Below are positions 39,661-49,189 of a stretch of 64,000 nt of DNA, in pieces; the first letter of the stretch is position 1; each line of letters opens with the position of its first letter. The stretch is taken from contig NZ_JQLY01000001.1 in assembly GCF_000744455.1 (NCBI RefSeq), positions 992,001-1,056,000 of the forward strand, read 5' to 3'. The translations under genes were made by a program, and so were the position numbers. This stretch comes from Methanobacterium sp. SMA-27 (GTDB lineage: Archaea > Methanobacteriota > Methanobacteria > Methanobacteriales > Methanobacteriaceae). The notes under the pieces were generated by a model, which was given only the letters and a program-made list of their open reading frames with translations, ran no database searches and had not been told where the DNA came from.

Positions 39661-40233
39661 ATGGTGATTGAAATAGTATCAAAACTTTCAAATCTTGTGC
39701 TCGGGCTCTTATGGAAAAAACCTTTGAACCCATATGAAATAACCAAATTAATGGAACGCCCGGAAATTCAGGATTGGTTCCCTATGAATGTTTCTTCTAT
39801 ATACACAACCATTAAAAATTTACATAAAAAAGGTTACATCACCGGTGAAATTCAATATGAAGGAAATAGAAAAACCATATACACTTTAACTAAAAAAGGT
39901 GAAAAAGCGCTTAATGATTCACTAGAATTAGGTTTGGAATCTTTCAATGTACAAGCAACTCATTTTGGAATATCATTATTTCATATTTGTATTTTGGATA
40001 AAGATGAGGTTATAAAATTACTTGAAAAAAGGATTATGGATTTGGAAGAAATTAAATTTAAAGCTACAGAAAGAGTATCTAAAACCAGTTTGAAACTTCC
40101 ATTTAACTTTAAAATGATACAGAAATCCAACATAAAACGAATAAAAACAGAAATAAAAATCACTTCTGAACTCATAGAAGAAATAAATGCTGATGGCCAA
40201 TGGAATTCTTCATTTATAGATTTTATGCAGTAA
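39661..40233 (+). CDS. PadR-family transcriptional regulator
   Basis: A 190-residue regulator. The N-terminal winged helix has the PadR marks LGLLWKKPLNPYEITKLM, VSSIYTTIKNLHKKGYI and the wing GNRKTIYTLTKKGEKAL. The C-terminal part is a dimerising coiled coil of the virulence-activator type (EVIKLLEKRIMDLEEIK). The effector is unknown. Start is the ATG at 39661; a nearby GTG would remove only one residue. It is not adjacent to an obvious target; the palindrome upstream is a candidate site. Confidence 0.85.
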   Translation: MVIEIVSKLSNLVLGLLWKKPLNPYEITKLMERPEIQDWFPMNVSSIYTTIKNLHKKGYITGEIQYEGNRKTIYTLTKKGEKALNDSLELGLESFNVQATHFGISLFHICILDKDEVIKLLEKRIMDLEEIKFKATERVSKTSLKLPFNFKMIQKSNIKRIKTEIKITSELIEEINADGQWNSSFIDFMQ

Positions 40234-40311
40234 TTTCTTTTGGAATAAAATATACTAAAAAACTACACAATATTTTCGTAGATTAAAATTAGATAATAAT
40301 AAAAAATAGGA

Positions 40312-41142
40312 TTAAATTAATGGTTTAGGTATTTTTGCATCCTTTTTTTCCTTTAAACCACCAATTTTATCTATCCTCATTTTTAAAAATCTTTTACCTG
40401 CCTCTGTTACACCATATATTGGTATGGAAGCTCCGGCCTTGAAACATTCTTTTTCTCCCCCAATTTCTCTTATATACTTGGATGCACATCCAGTTACAAC
40501 ATCTGCATTATCAAATATTGTTTTTGCATCTTCTTTTGAGGTTTGACTCACATGTGCTGCGAAAATATAAATTTTAATGCCTTTATTTTCAATTTCAATT
40601 TCCCTGAGTTTTTTTGCATCAGCTGCTGAAACAATTGTAACAGCGATTTTTTTGTACCCCATTTCTATGGCTTTTAATGTTCCTTTTATCTGGTCAATTA
40701 AAGCATTTTCAGGATCGAGAACATTTTCACTTCCAATCTCTTTAATTACATTAGATAAAGGAGAGGTACTCAAAAGTCCAGAAACTCTACCTCCTGTTCC
40801 CTGCACTATTTCGGGTTCGGTTAATATAACTGTTCCACATCCCTCACAAACACTTACAACGCTGTCAATTTCTCCTTCCACAATAAGAGTTGTCAGTATT
40901 TCTGAAACTCCAAAAGATAAAAAATCCTTCATTCGTATGGTTCTATCCTCTGTGCACATCCCAAAATCTTTTATACGAAACTCTATGTTTTCTTTGATAT
41001 TTTCGGGTGTAAACTGTTTTATTCCCCTGTATTTGTCAAATATTGGGCAGTAATCAATTTTAGGTTCTCCTACCTCAACAACTTTTCCATCCTTTACTCT
41101 AACCCTAGTTTTTCCAAGGGCCTCAATAACATGTTCGTCCAT
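40312..41142 (-). CDS. methanogenesis marker protein 8 (DUF2099)
   Basis: A 276-residue protein of the DUF2099 family, found almost only in methanogens and named methanogenesis marker 8. Marks are EALGKTRVRVKDGKVVEVGEP, DYCPIFDKYRG, FGMCTEDRTI and SVCEGCGTVI, followed by ADVVTGCASKYIRE. The several conserved Cys suggest metal or cofactor binding. Its exact role is not established. The ATG at 41142 is preferred because AGGTGA lies eight bases upstream; an apparent GTG start four codons earlier is part of that ribosome site. This gene is a strong clue that the host is a methanogen. Confidence 0.88.
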   Translation of the reverse strand: MDEHVIEALGKTRVRVKDGKVVEVGEPKIDYCPIFDKYRGIKQFTPENIKENIEFRIKDFGMCTEDRTIRMKDFLSFGVSEILTTLIVEGEIDSVVSVCEGCGTVILTEPEIVQGTGGRVSGLLSTSPLSNVIKEIGSENVLDPENALIDQIKGTLKAIEMGYKKIAVTIVSAADAKKLREIEIENKGIKIYIFAAHVSQTSKEDAKTIFDNADVVTGCASKYIREIGGEKECFKAGASIPIYGVTEAGKRFLKMRIDKIGGLKEKKDAKIPKPLI

Positions 41143-41154
41143 TTTTATATTCAC

Positions 41155-41487
41155 CTAGATATTTTTATAAATATAATAAAAATTTTTCATTAAAAAATTA
41201 AATTTCATTAATTTGTATACAATGAATACTATTGGTTTATTATAATTTATATTTCATTTATTGATATTTAAATAAATTAATTTAAATAGAAATCATATAA
41301 AAAAAAATCTTGATCACGTAATTATCTCGAATATTTAATATAATTAATTGTATAAATTAATTTTTTTTATAATATTTATAGATTATTGTCTCAAAATATG
41401 ATTCTATAAATTAATTTTTAAGTCATGATTATAACTGGAAATTCAAAAAAAAATAGTAATTGAATATTTTAGTAATACCAATTGGAA
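41155..41487. other. intergenic, nothing recognised
   Basis: About 330 bp of very AT-rich sequence between two minus-strand genes. No gene seen. Confidence 0.4.
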
Positions 41488-41646
41488 TTATTTTGCTATT
41501 AACGATATAATTCCGGTAATTAGCATTACTATTATTGCTACATATAATAACCAAAGTGCGAATGCTGGGAATAGTAATAAAATAATTAGGAAAATAATTG
41601 CAAGACCCACCAGTGACCCACCATTTGCTTGTTGTGTTTCCACCAT
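41488..41646 (-). CDS. small membrane protein
   Basis: A 52-residue protein with a polar N-terminus (VETQQANGG) and two hydrophobic stretches forming one long or two short membrane helices. The ribosome site GGGGAGGTGA, placed seven bases before ATG 41646, is the best in this part of the window and makes a real gene likely. No family is recognised. Similar one- to two-helix peptides are common in Methanobacteriales. Confidence 0.6.
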   Translation of the reverse strand: MVETQQANGGSLVGLAIIFLIILLLFPAFALWLLYVAIIVMLITGIISLIAK

Positions 41647-41743
41647 TTTTTCACCTCCCCTATAATTGATTATCTCTAATCATTAATTTGTATTAACTAA
41701 TATTTGTTTTTTTATGTTTTAGACCAATAAATTTGAGATTTTA

Positions 41744-42627
41744 CTATTTTAATAAATAAATGAAGTAAACATTAGTAAGTATCCAAATAGCAAATAGTGA
41801 TCCTACGTTAAGTGTAGCAAGTTTAGTGGCATTTTTTTTATCTAATGGTCTTTTCCAAAAGGAATATAACCCTAAACTCAATGGGATTAGTGAAATAAGA
41901 GCCAATATTCTGAAATCTATTATTTGAGGAAATAGATTTGTAAGTGGTATAATCAGGAAAGAAATTGTTGCCAATACAACCGATATTCCAATCAATTTAA
42001 AACAAATTCACGGCCTTTAGACACAATCCATGTAATTTTACCACCCAACTTATCTCCCTCTAAATCGGGTATTTCAACACCTATGGAAAACATGAACTGT
42101 AAAAATAGAAATGGAATTGAGAAAATTACAAAAGGAAGATCTATTGTGCCCATAGTTACAAAATATCCTGCACCAGGCATTATAAATCCATTTATCAGAT
42201 TTCCAATTTCCCCAACTCCACGATAAGCTAATTTTATAGAGGGCGCAGAATAAAACCATACCAAAGCATTTCCAAACAACACAAACAAGAAGAATGAAAT
42301 AGGATAAGAGAAGTAAATGGTAAAACCAGCTCCAATGAGTATGGATAAGACTATGAAAAAGTAGGCTAATTTTTTAGACAATTCTTTCAACTCTGGATTT
42401 TCAACTAAAATCATACTTCCACCAGAGAAGGGAGTTCTTGTACCATACTTGTCGACTTCATAATCAAAATAATCATTGGAGTAATGAGTGGCCATACTGG
42501 CCATAAAAAGGATGAGATAACCCCAAATAAATTTAGACAAAACAAATTGTGCATTTAATAAAAGAGCAAATAATGTACCAATTAGAAAGTACATTAAAAT
42601 ACCAAATGTAAATTGTGGCCTTCCCAA
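41744..42627 (-). pseudogene. UbiA-family prenyltransferase, single-base frameshift
   Basis: The first piece (41992-42627, 211 residues) has the UbiA motif NDYFDYEVDKYGTRTPF, which binds Mg-diphosphate, several membrane helices and the second Asp motif EIPDLEGDKLGGK. It stops at TGA 41992. The second piece (41744-41995, 83 residues) is in the next frame and supplies the last three helices. Adding one A to the run near 41996-41999 would join them as VLKLIGIS. Together they make 294 residues, the usual size. No ATG begins the N-terminal part; a TTG at 42627 or an unusual codon upstream must be used. The neighbour is a geranylgeranyl reductase, which fits a role in isoprenoid lipid or quinone-like synthesis. 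It may be a real mutation or a sequence error. Confidence 0.7.
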
Positions 42628-42833
42628 TTTAATAATTTTGATAAGATTATCTTTATTATAATTTATTCTAATAGCTTAACCCCCTATATTCACTATCTAA
42701 TTATATGAACAGTATAGAACAAATTAATATCGTTTTTAAATCTTGATATTATAAATCAGGATAACTACAAGATTTTTATATATTTACTTCTTAATAATTT
42801 ATTTAGAGCTTAAACTTATATATGGGAGTTATT

Positions 42834-44006
42834 TTATTGTTTTAATATGAAAACATTGAATAGTAGTGTTATAAGATGAGGATAGTTCTTTAAAAATTTA
42901 AGTATCGAAAGTTTTGATATTGATTCCACATTTTTACCTTCTAAAAATTCTGCTAGCACATTGAAATCATCGTCTTTGAGGTTTTGAAAAATTTTCTGGT
43001 ATCTTAACGAGGTTTCCAAGGTCTTTCCAATGGCTGATCTCCATTGATCTTCATATTTTTTAAGATATTTTGAAGATGTATCTTCATTTTCTATGGCTTC
43101 TACAGCTACTTCTCCTGCTATTCTACCACATTTCACAGTATTTTGTATTCCTGCCCCATTCATTGGATCAACTTGTCCTGCAGCATCTCCAACAACCATT
43201 AATCCCGATGAATAAGTTTTTTCCATTGGTCCTGCAAGCGGAACTCCTCCAATATTGAGTTCAACAGGTGTTGCATCGAATTTTTTGATAAACTTATTTA
43301 AATGGTAGATAGCTGTCTCCTTTGAATTTATTACTCCTAAACCAATATTTGCAACTCCATCACCCTTGGGGAATATCCATAAATATCCTCCAGGTGCTAT
43401 TTTTGCTCCGTGATGTATTTGCAGATAATTAGGATCAATATCCATACCAACCATTTCATACTGTGCACATGATGCTATATCTTCTGTTTTATTAACAGTT
43501 TTAAGACCAGCCATCCTTGCTATATTTGATTCAAGACCATCTGCAGCTATTACAATATCTGCTTTTATTTCAACAGTTTTTCCAAGATGCTTTGCAACAA
43601 CTCCACAAACATTACCATCTTTTCTTATAAGTTCTTTAACAGTAGTTTTCACCATTATATCTGTCCCAGCTTTAGCTGATTCTATTGCAAGCTGTTTGTC
43701 GAAGATTTTTCGCTCCAATACATATCCTTCCATAAACCCATACATATTATTACCCTTAACTCGGAAGTGCTTGCCACTGGGTGCATAGAAATCCACACCC
43801 TTTATATCTGTACATAAATATTTGGGGGATGGTTCGATTTCCAGAATATTAAATGTTTCATTAGTGGTTGCCTCGGCACACTGTACAGGAGTTCCTATTT
43901 CCTGTCTTTTTTCAATCATTAATACATCTAAACCTCCTTTAGATGCAAAAAGTGATGATGTTGAGCCACCTAACCTTCCACCTACAACTACTACATCGTA
44001 CTTCAT
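42834..44006 (-). CDS. geranylgeranyl reductase family flavoprotein
   Basis: A 390-residue FAD enzyme that saturates isoprenoid chains of archaeal lipids. The FAD-binding loop is VVGGRLGGSTSS, a variant of GxGxxG. Family motifs are GGYLWIFPKGDGVANIGLG and VVGDAAGQVDPMNGAGI. The Cys near PVQCAE corresponds to the redox Cys in known structures. The substrate is probably digeranylgeranylglycerol phospholipid or a similar lipid. The UbiA-like gene lies downstream on the same strand, 200 bp away. Length is normal. Confidence 0.9.
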   Translation of the reverse strand: MKYDVVVVGGRLGGSTSSLFASKGGLDVLMIEKRQEIGTPVQCAEATTNETFNILEIEPSPKYLCTDIKGVDFYAPSGKHFRVKGNNMYGFMEGYVLERKIFDKQLAIESAKAGTDIMVKTTVKELIRKDGNVCGVVAKHLGKTVEIKADIVIAADGLESNIARMAGLKTVNKTEDIASCAQYEMVGMDIDPNYLQIHHGAKIAPGGYLWIFPKGDGVANIGLGVINSKETAIYHLNKFIKKFDATPVELNIGGVPLAGPMEKTYSSGLMVVGDAAGQVDPMNGAGIQNTVKCGRIAGEVAVEAIENEDTSSKYLKKYEDQWRSAIGKTLETSLRYQKIFQNLKDDDFNVLAEFLEGKNVESISKLSILKFLKNYPHLITLLFNVFILKQ

Positions 44007-44375
44007 ATATCAACTTCTCCAATATTTAATAAGAATAATATTTTTAAATAGTTAGTTCGTTATGGGCATGTTTTTCATAGGTCCCTTTGAATATAAAAGT
44101 CCTTAAAATATTTATTAAATAAGATTAATTTGTATCTGGATCATAATAAAATTATGTAAAAATGGGTGGATCATGGTATAATCTGAATATAATGCTTGCT
44201 AAAAATTAAGAGTTTGAATATTAAACTTGTTCCCATTACTAATAATTTGATTACTAGTAATATTGAAAAAGGATTAATCAGATAAATAATATTGCAAATT
44301 TATAAGATATGTATTGATTTAAATTTATGGAATAGCGAATAGAGCACAATTAAAAAAAGGTAAGGTGGTTAAAAA
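44007..44375. other. intergenic, divergent promoters
   Basis: About 370 bp between divergent genes. AT-rich; no gene seen. Confidence 0.4.
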
Positions 44376-45017
44376 GTGAAGATATTATTAATCAATGGCA
44401 GCCCTAGAAAGACCTGGAATACTTCAACTCTATTAAAAAAGGCCTCTGAAGGAGCTTTGTCTCAAAATGCAGATACCGAAATAATAAACCTCTATGATCT
44501 TAACTTTAAAGGTTGTACCAGTTGTTTTTCCTGCAAACTAAAAGATGGTGATAGTTACGGAAAATGCGGATATAAAGATGAGTTATCACCAATACTGGAT
44601 AAAGTTGAGAATATTGATGCAATGATCCTAGGATCACCCATCTACCTAGGTACAGTTACCGGTGAAATGAGATCATTTCTTGAACGCCTAATTTTCCCAT
44701 ATCTAATGTATGATGAATTTGGTTCCTCATTATTCCCAGGAAAGATACATGTAGGTTTTATATATACAATGGGTGCAGATGAAACCACTATGAAACTTTT
44801 GGGTATAGATTCTCATATAAATTTAAATAAGATGTTATTGAGCAGGATATTCGGATCTTCAGAATCATTGGTCAGTACAGATACATATCAATTTGATGAT
44901 TACACAAAATATGTGTCATCAAGATTTAATGAAGCAGACAAAGCAAAAATACGCAAAGAAGTATTTCCACTGGACTGCAGGAAAGCCTTCAATATGGGAG
45001 TGAAATTTGCAAAATAA
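44376..45017 (+). CDS. flavodoxin-fold NAD(P)H-dependent oxidoreductase
   Basis: A 213-residue flavoprotein of the NADPH-dependent FMN reductase / iron-sulfur flavoprotein type. The FMN loop is LLINGSPRKTWNTSTLL. CTSCFSCKLKDGDSYGKC resembles the Cys-rich stretch that holds an Fe-S cluster in archaeal iron-sulfur flavoproteins, with C at four positions. LGSPIYLGTVTGEMRSFLERL is the second FMN contact. It could transfer electrons to oxygen-detoxifying proteins. The GTG at 44376 follows AGGTGG at eight bases. It stands alone. Confidence 0.8.
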   Translation: MKILLINGSPRKTWNTSTLLKKASEGALSQNADTEIINLYDLNFKGCTSCFSCKLKDGDSYGKCGYKDELSPILDKVENIDAMILGSPIYLGTVTGEMRSFLERLIFPYLMYDEFGSSLFPGKIHVGFIYTMGADETTMKLLGIDSHINLNKMLLSRIFGSSESLVSTDTYQFDDYTKYVSSRFNEADKAKIRKEVFPLDCRKAFNMGVKFAK

Positions 45018-45169
45018 ACGAATTAAAACCACAATAAAAGGTGTTGTTTAGATCTTAATATATTTGATCAAAATAAATTAGTATAATTAGAATTTCCCAA
45101 GCATTATAAGATTTAATGGACATATAATTAGAATAAAGATGATATATTCTGTTTTATTAGAGGGATTTG

Positions 45170-45748
45170 ATGATGAAGTGGCCATATAAGAATTGGGCGA
45201 AACTTTGTATTGTTCTTTCCATTATTGTTGTAATTATAAGTTTATTATATGTTAAGACTAATAATATCATTTTGTTTTTAATATGGATTCAAATCCCAAT
45301 TTATTTATTACATCAATTTGAAGAGCATTCATGGCCCGGTGGGTTTAAAAGATTTGTAAATACGGAAATTTTTAATGTTAAAAATGGAGAATATCCTTTA
45401 AATGATAAAACTATTTTCTGGATAAATGTACCGATTATCTGGATTTTAATGCCAATATTTGCTGCATTATCCTTTTATAACCTGTTTTTTGGTTTGTGGA
45501 TTCCTATTTTCGCAGTTTTTAATAGTTTAACTCATGTAATTGGTGCAATTGTGAAACGTAAATATAATCCTGGACTTTTTGTAAGTGTGGTGTTAGGAAT
45601 TCCCGTTGCTATCTACACATTATGGCTATTTTACACTTTAATGAACATACCATTGATGGTTACATTGTTATCCATACTTGTAGTACTTTTACTTCATTTA
45701 GCCATAATTATTCCTGCTGTAAGAACATCTAAAATCAACAAAGGTTGA
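45170..45748 (+). CDS. HXXEE-domain membrane protein
   Basis: A 192-residue membrane protein with five or six helices. LLHQFEEHSWPGGF contains the His-x-x-Glu-Glu signature that names the HXXEE family, and NSLTHVIGAIVKRKYNPG is the second conserved His region. The residues may bind a metal; no activity is known. AGAGGG precedes the ATG at 45170. It stands alone. Confidence 0.78.
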   Translation: MMKWPYKNWAKLCIVLSIIVVIISLLYVKTNNIILFLIWIQIPIYLLHQFEEHSWPGGFKRFVNTEIFNVKNGEYPLNDKTIFWINVPIIWILMPIFAALSFYNLFFGLWIPIFAVFNSLTHVIGAIVKRKYNPGLFVSVVLGIPVAIYTLWLFYTLMNIPLMVTLLSILVVLLLHLAIIIPAVRTSKINKG

Positions 45749-45905
45749 TTTTCTACTTAGACATATTAAAGAAGAGGTATATTGCTTAAATCCGGAACAT
45801 GAATAGTTAACTTAACAAAAAACGTCTAATATAATTATTGAATTTTTATAAAATATAAAAATTAGAATTATTATATTTTTCCAGTAGAAAGAGATAGTTT
45901 CTGAT

Positions 45906-46856
45906 TTAACAAACAGATAAATTAAATGTTTTATAGTTTAAAGATTTTTTATTTTTAATTTTTTCGTATTTATCTTTTACTTGCATATAGTCTTTTTTAT
46001 TAAATGGACAATCTCTCAGGCATATGGTACAGATATCGTTACACCCTATGCAATGTTCTGGTATGAATTTAGATCTATTTAACCCATCAGTGGGTTCCAC
46101 GATTGCATTTCCAGGACAGGATTTCAAACATTTACCACAGTAATTACAATAGTCTCCTATCCATGAATGGTCATGACCAGTGTTTACAGGTAAATTTTCT
46201 ATACTGGTAAATATTGCAGATATTTTTTGTCTTGGCCCTAATTCTGGTGTTATTAAAAGATTGCTCTTTCCTCTCCAACCCAAACCTGCATTTTGAGCTA
46301 GTGTGGGATAAGTAACAAAACCCTGAGCTGGATGGCTGGCCTGTGCTGCAAAACCATTTTCACGCAGATAATCAACCATTTCGTTTGTTTTTCTACCAAA
46401 ATCATCGTACAGTTCAAGATCTTTCAGTTGTTTTCCTGGAAAATCATTATCCACACCAAATTTATCTATTTCCTTGATAAATACAATAGCATTTTCATAA
46501 ATAACAGCTCTATCTTTAAATATTAGTTCGGAATCGACTTTAGTATATCCTATATCGTTTATACCCATTGAACGTGCATGTTCTTCAAATTTATCCATAA
46601 ATTCAATGGATGCTCTAGTATTTGGTATATCTGGATTATTTTTCAAGGATTTAACATTATCTTCAATATTCTTTCCTATGGATATCATAGTGGGAATAGA
46701 TCTAATTGGTACCTTTTTTTGTACGGTAAACCTTTCAGGTGATGTTTTAATTGATTTAATTACATTATTTTTATTATTTACACTTATTTCTAATTTTCTC
46801 ATCTTATTAAATCGATAATTACTGTATGAGGAAATTACTCCACTTAAAATACTCAT
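45906..46856 (-). CDS. iron-sulfur QueG-like reductase (stand-alone copy of the ArsM C-terminal module)
   Basis: A 316-residue protein whose residues 70-300 match the C-terminal domain of the arsM fusion: [27 protein letters not shown] and two 4Fe-4S motifs (CNYCGKCLKSCP and CIGC...CLRDCPF). The family resembles QueG and related corrinoid iron-sulfur enzymes. An N-terminal basic region of 60 residues is extra. It follows a 30-codon Cys-rich gene by 72 bp on the same strand under a promoter with two dyads. The start at ATG 46856 has a strong GGAGGGA site. Its substrate is not known. Confidence 0.82.
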   Translation of the reverse strand: MSILSGVISSYSNYRFNKMRKLEISVNNKNNVIKSIKTSPERFTVQKKVPIRSIPTMISIGKNIEDNVKSLKNNPDIPNTRASIEFMDKFEEHARSMGINDIGYTKVDSELIFKDRAVIYENAIVFIKEIDKFGVDNDFPGKQLKDLELYDDFGRKTNEMVDYLRENGFAAQASHPAQGFVTYPTLAQNAGLGWRGKSNLLITPELGPRQKISAIFTSIENLPVNTGHDHSWIGDYCNYCGKCLKSCPGNAIVEPTDGLNRSKFIPEHCIGCNDICTICLRDCPFNKKDYMQVKDKYEKIKNKKSLNYKTFNLSVC

Positions 46857-46928
46857 TTTTTCCCTCCAAATTTTTAAAAAAAGAAAATAAAAGAATGACT
46901 ACAACTTCATCCTTTAATTTTTGATTAT

Positions 46929-47021
46929 TTATTCTGCGTCAATCATTTCTCCGTACTCAATTTCTATTTGGCAACCATTGGGGCCGCAGCAGAAATGTTG
47001 CAGATCAAATTTTGCTTCCAT
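46929..47021 (-). CDS. 30-residue Cys-rich peptide
   Basis: A 30-codon frame with a near-perfect GGAGGTGA site seven bases before ATG 47021. The product is acidic and holds FCCGPNGC, three Cys in a metal-binding-like turn. It lies between a well-formed promoter and the QueG-like reductase and is probably the first gene of that operon. It may deliver metal or sulfur, or be a substrate or redox partner of the reductase. No family is recognised. Confidence 0.6.
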   Translation of the reverse strand: MEAKFDLQHFCCGPNGCQIEIEYGEMIDAE

Positions 47022-47047
47022 AAGTTTTCACCTCCATCAAACAATAC

Positions 47048-47063
47048 TATTGGTTATCCGATA
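47048..47063 (-). promoter_or_regulatory. operator dyad A1
   Basis: TATTGGTTATCCGATA, an imperfect TATCGG/CCGATA dyad, identical base for base to 48566-48581. It lies just downstream of the TATA region for the minus-strand peptide-reductase operon, near the expected transcription start. Confidence 0.6.
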
Positions 47064-47077
47064 ATAATATTTATATT
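47064..47077 (-). promoter_or_regulatory. TATA region between the operators
   Basis: Fourteen bases, on the minus strand AATATAAATATTAT, exactly between two dyads. A start about 25 bases downstream would be at about 47045, leaving a 24-base leader that holds the ribosome site of the peptide gene. Confidence 0.55.
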
Positions 47078-47093
47078 TATCGATTGTCCAATA
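47078..47093 (-). promoter_or_regulatory. operator dyad A2
   Basis: TATCGATTGTCCAATA, the upstream partner of A1, 30 bp centre to centre. It is a weaker match to the dyad consensus. Confidence 0.5.
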
Positions 47094-47346
47094 TTGGTAA
47101 AGCGATATCGAGAATTATTAACCGGTTATCAAATCTTTCCTAATCTGAAAAAAGAGTAATTATAATTTATATATAAGATTGAAGAATAAAATGAAATGGG
47201 ATAAATCGAAGAATAGAAATAATATACATTGAACTTAGAATTGAGTAAATTTATCTTCAATTAAAGTATTTGATGATTTATTCCATATCAAAAAGCATTA
47301 AATTAAATAATTAGATATAATTTTTTTAACATAATTATTATTATAT

Positions 47347-47817
47347 ATGAATCCAAATATTTTATTAGGATTTATTATGGGAACCAAGGATAAGAAAGAT
47401 AATGTTGAAAATTTGAAGGAGAAAGCTAAATCGGATAGTTATAGTACCGATAATGAAGAGGATCAAGAAATTTCTTCTGGAATGAATAAAACATTTTCTC
47501 GCCGTAGAGGTGTAACAAGGATTATTTTAGGTTTTTTTGCTTTGATATTATGGATTTTTATAGGGGTTTCACCAACAATAATTTTTTCATCGAGTATACA
47601 GGAATTTATTGGAGTATTCTCTTTTTTCGTTAGAAATCCAATTTTATTCCTGTTGGTTGCATTATTAAACATCTTTTTAGGTGTGGTAGAATATATTTTC
47701 CTTGGGATTTTATGGTGGGCTGGATTTCATTTTATCTGGTCTGTCAGATGGTTTTATGGCTATTTCAAATATCGTAAAACTACTCTTCAGGATGTAATTA
47801 ATGGTATGAAAAAATGA
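47347..47817 (+). CDS. hypothetical membrane protein
   Basis: A 156-residue protein (146 if the ATG at 47377 is used). The N-terminal 55 residues are charged and disordered; two membrane helices follow (about 58-85 and 95-125), then an aromatic-rich WWAGFHFIWSVRWFYGYFKYRK segment and a basic tail. I do not recognise the family. The start has no ribosome site; a TATA-like run just before suggests a leaderless mRNA. Confidence 0.55.
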   Translation: MNPNILLGFIMGTKDKKDNVENLKEKAKSDSYSTDNEEDQEISSGMNKTFSRRRGVTRIILGFFALILWIFIGVSPTIIFSSSIQEFIGVFSFFVRNPILFLLVALLNIFLGVVEYIFLGILWWAGFHFIWSVRWFYGYFKYRKTTLQDVINGMKK

Positions 47818-47892
47818 AACAACTTCTTATCTTTAATCTCTTCTGGAAGATATTTTCAAATACTTCTCCGGTTTTTAATATTTTAGCAAACT

Positions 47893-48465
47893 TTATTCAT
47901 TTAATTCACTTCTTCCAATGGAAAATGCACTACCCAATCGTTTCCCAATACCATAGTAAGCTCTAAAGGAAGGATCGTATAGGAATGGTTTTATTAATTC
48001 TATATCTGGATTTCCATCAACTAAAAACTTCTCATCAACTTTTACATCGATTATTTCTCCTGTAAATTGTGTATGGAGTCCTAATTCAACTCTTTGAACT
48101 AATTTACATTCTAAAATAAGTGGAAATTCTTCAATATATGGTGCATCTACAAGTTTGCTTTTAACTGGAGTGAGTCCAGTTTTTTTAAATTTATCTTCAT
48201 TCCTTCCAGATGTGAATCCAAAATAATCAGATTCTTTAATATAATTTTCAGAGGGGATATTCACTGTAAATGCTTCTTTACCTGTGATATTACCATGTGT
48301 ATATGTTGCTTCTCTCAATGAAATTGAAACACAAGGTGGGATAGAGCAAGATATTCCCCCCCATGCTGCTGCCATAGCATTTGGATTTCCTTTTTTGTCA
48401 TAAGTTCCAATAATAAATACTGGAGTCGGATATACAATTGTCTTTGCACCTATAGATTTTTTCAT
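47893..48465 (-). CDS. flavin reductase-like (flavoredoxin) protein
   Basis: A 190-residue FMN-binding split-barrel protein. Marks are [40 protein letters not shown] and [25 protein letters not shown] follows. Such proteins carry electrons or reduce flavin. The start is ATG 48465 after AGGTGAAACC. The pair of dyads at 48566-48611 is about 100 bp upstream, so this gene may share control with the reductase operon, although a nearer TATA-like element at about 48515 is also possible. Confidence 0.85.
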   Translation of the reverse strand: MKKSIGAKTIVYPTPVFIIGTYDKKGNPNAMAAAWGGISCSIPPCVSISLREATYTHGNITGKEAFTVNIPSENYIKESDYFGFTSGRNEDKFKKTGLTPVKSKLVDAPYIEEFPLILECKLVQRVELGLHTQFTGEIIDVKVDEKFLVDGNPDIELIKPFLYDPSFRAYYGIGKRLGSAFSIGRSELNE

Positions 48466-48565
48466 GGTTTCACCTAAAATTTAATATATTTAGAAATATG
48501 TTTGATTTTTATAAGCAATAATTTTTTTTACTTTTCTTAACTCATCCTCATCTTAAACCCATTAT

Positions 48566-48581
48566 TATTGGTTATCCGATA
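48566..48581 (-). promoter_or_regulatory. operator dyad B1
   Basis: TATTGGTTATCCGATA, identical to 47048-47063. Confidence 0.6.
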
Positions 48582-48595
48582 CTAATATTTATAAT

Positions 48596-48611
48596 TATCG
48601 GTTACCCGATA
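48596..48611 (-). promoter_or_regulatory. operator dyad B2
   Basis: TATCGGTTACCCGATA, the best version of the dyad. The 14 bases between B1 and B2 form a TATA-like element, with exactly the same spacing as between A1 and A2. Confidence 0.6.
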
Positions 48612-48838
48612 TTTATAATTACGATGTATTATAAAGAAATCCAGAAATAGGAATTTTAAGCGGTAAAAATATACTGATCAAAGTTTAAATATAATATACA
48701 GTATCTTTCAGGAATATTTTTTTAGAAATTTTACTAGTGTTAATGGGAAAATAATCCATTAATAATTAATGGTTGGGAATAATGAGTAAAGAAATGTATT
48801 TGGATTAATCTTCACTTTTGAATGGAGGTAGAACGAAT

Positions 48839-48973
48839 ATGACGCCTAAGGATAGATGGAAAGAAGTTGAAATAATATTAAATTCTGCAATACCTAAGGA
48901 AGAAGCAGTAAGAGTAGTAGATCTGATAAAAGAATCGGTAAAATATGAGATTAATGAAGCACTGAAGAAATAA
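48839..48973 (+). CDS. small soluble helical protein
   Basis: A 44-codon frame with GGAGGT nine bases before ATG 48839. The product is charged and helical (WKEVEIILNSAIPKEEAVRVVDLIKESVKYEI). No family is recognised. The ribosome site and codon use favour a real gene. It is divergent from the flavin reductase and could be driven from the other side of the dyad region. Confidence 0.5.
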   Translation: MTPKDRWKEVEIILNSAIPKEEAVRVVDLIKESVKYEINEALKK

Positions 48974-49189
48974 GAAGCCATGTAAAATCAAAGCTTAAAT
49001 CATTAATTTTTTTAAATTTTTATTGTGATATAAATTAAAATCTAAAAATTCATAACACCAATATTATTGCAATATTATATAATAAGTTGGTTTATTTGAA
49101 ATATAAGTTTAGAATATTTCAACATATTTAAATATTAATACGATAATTGTTTATTCTATTCAGTACAGATAATATATTGGTGATAATGT

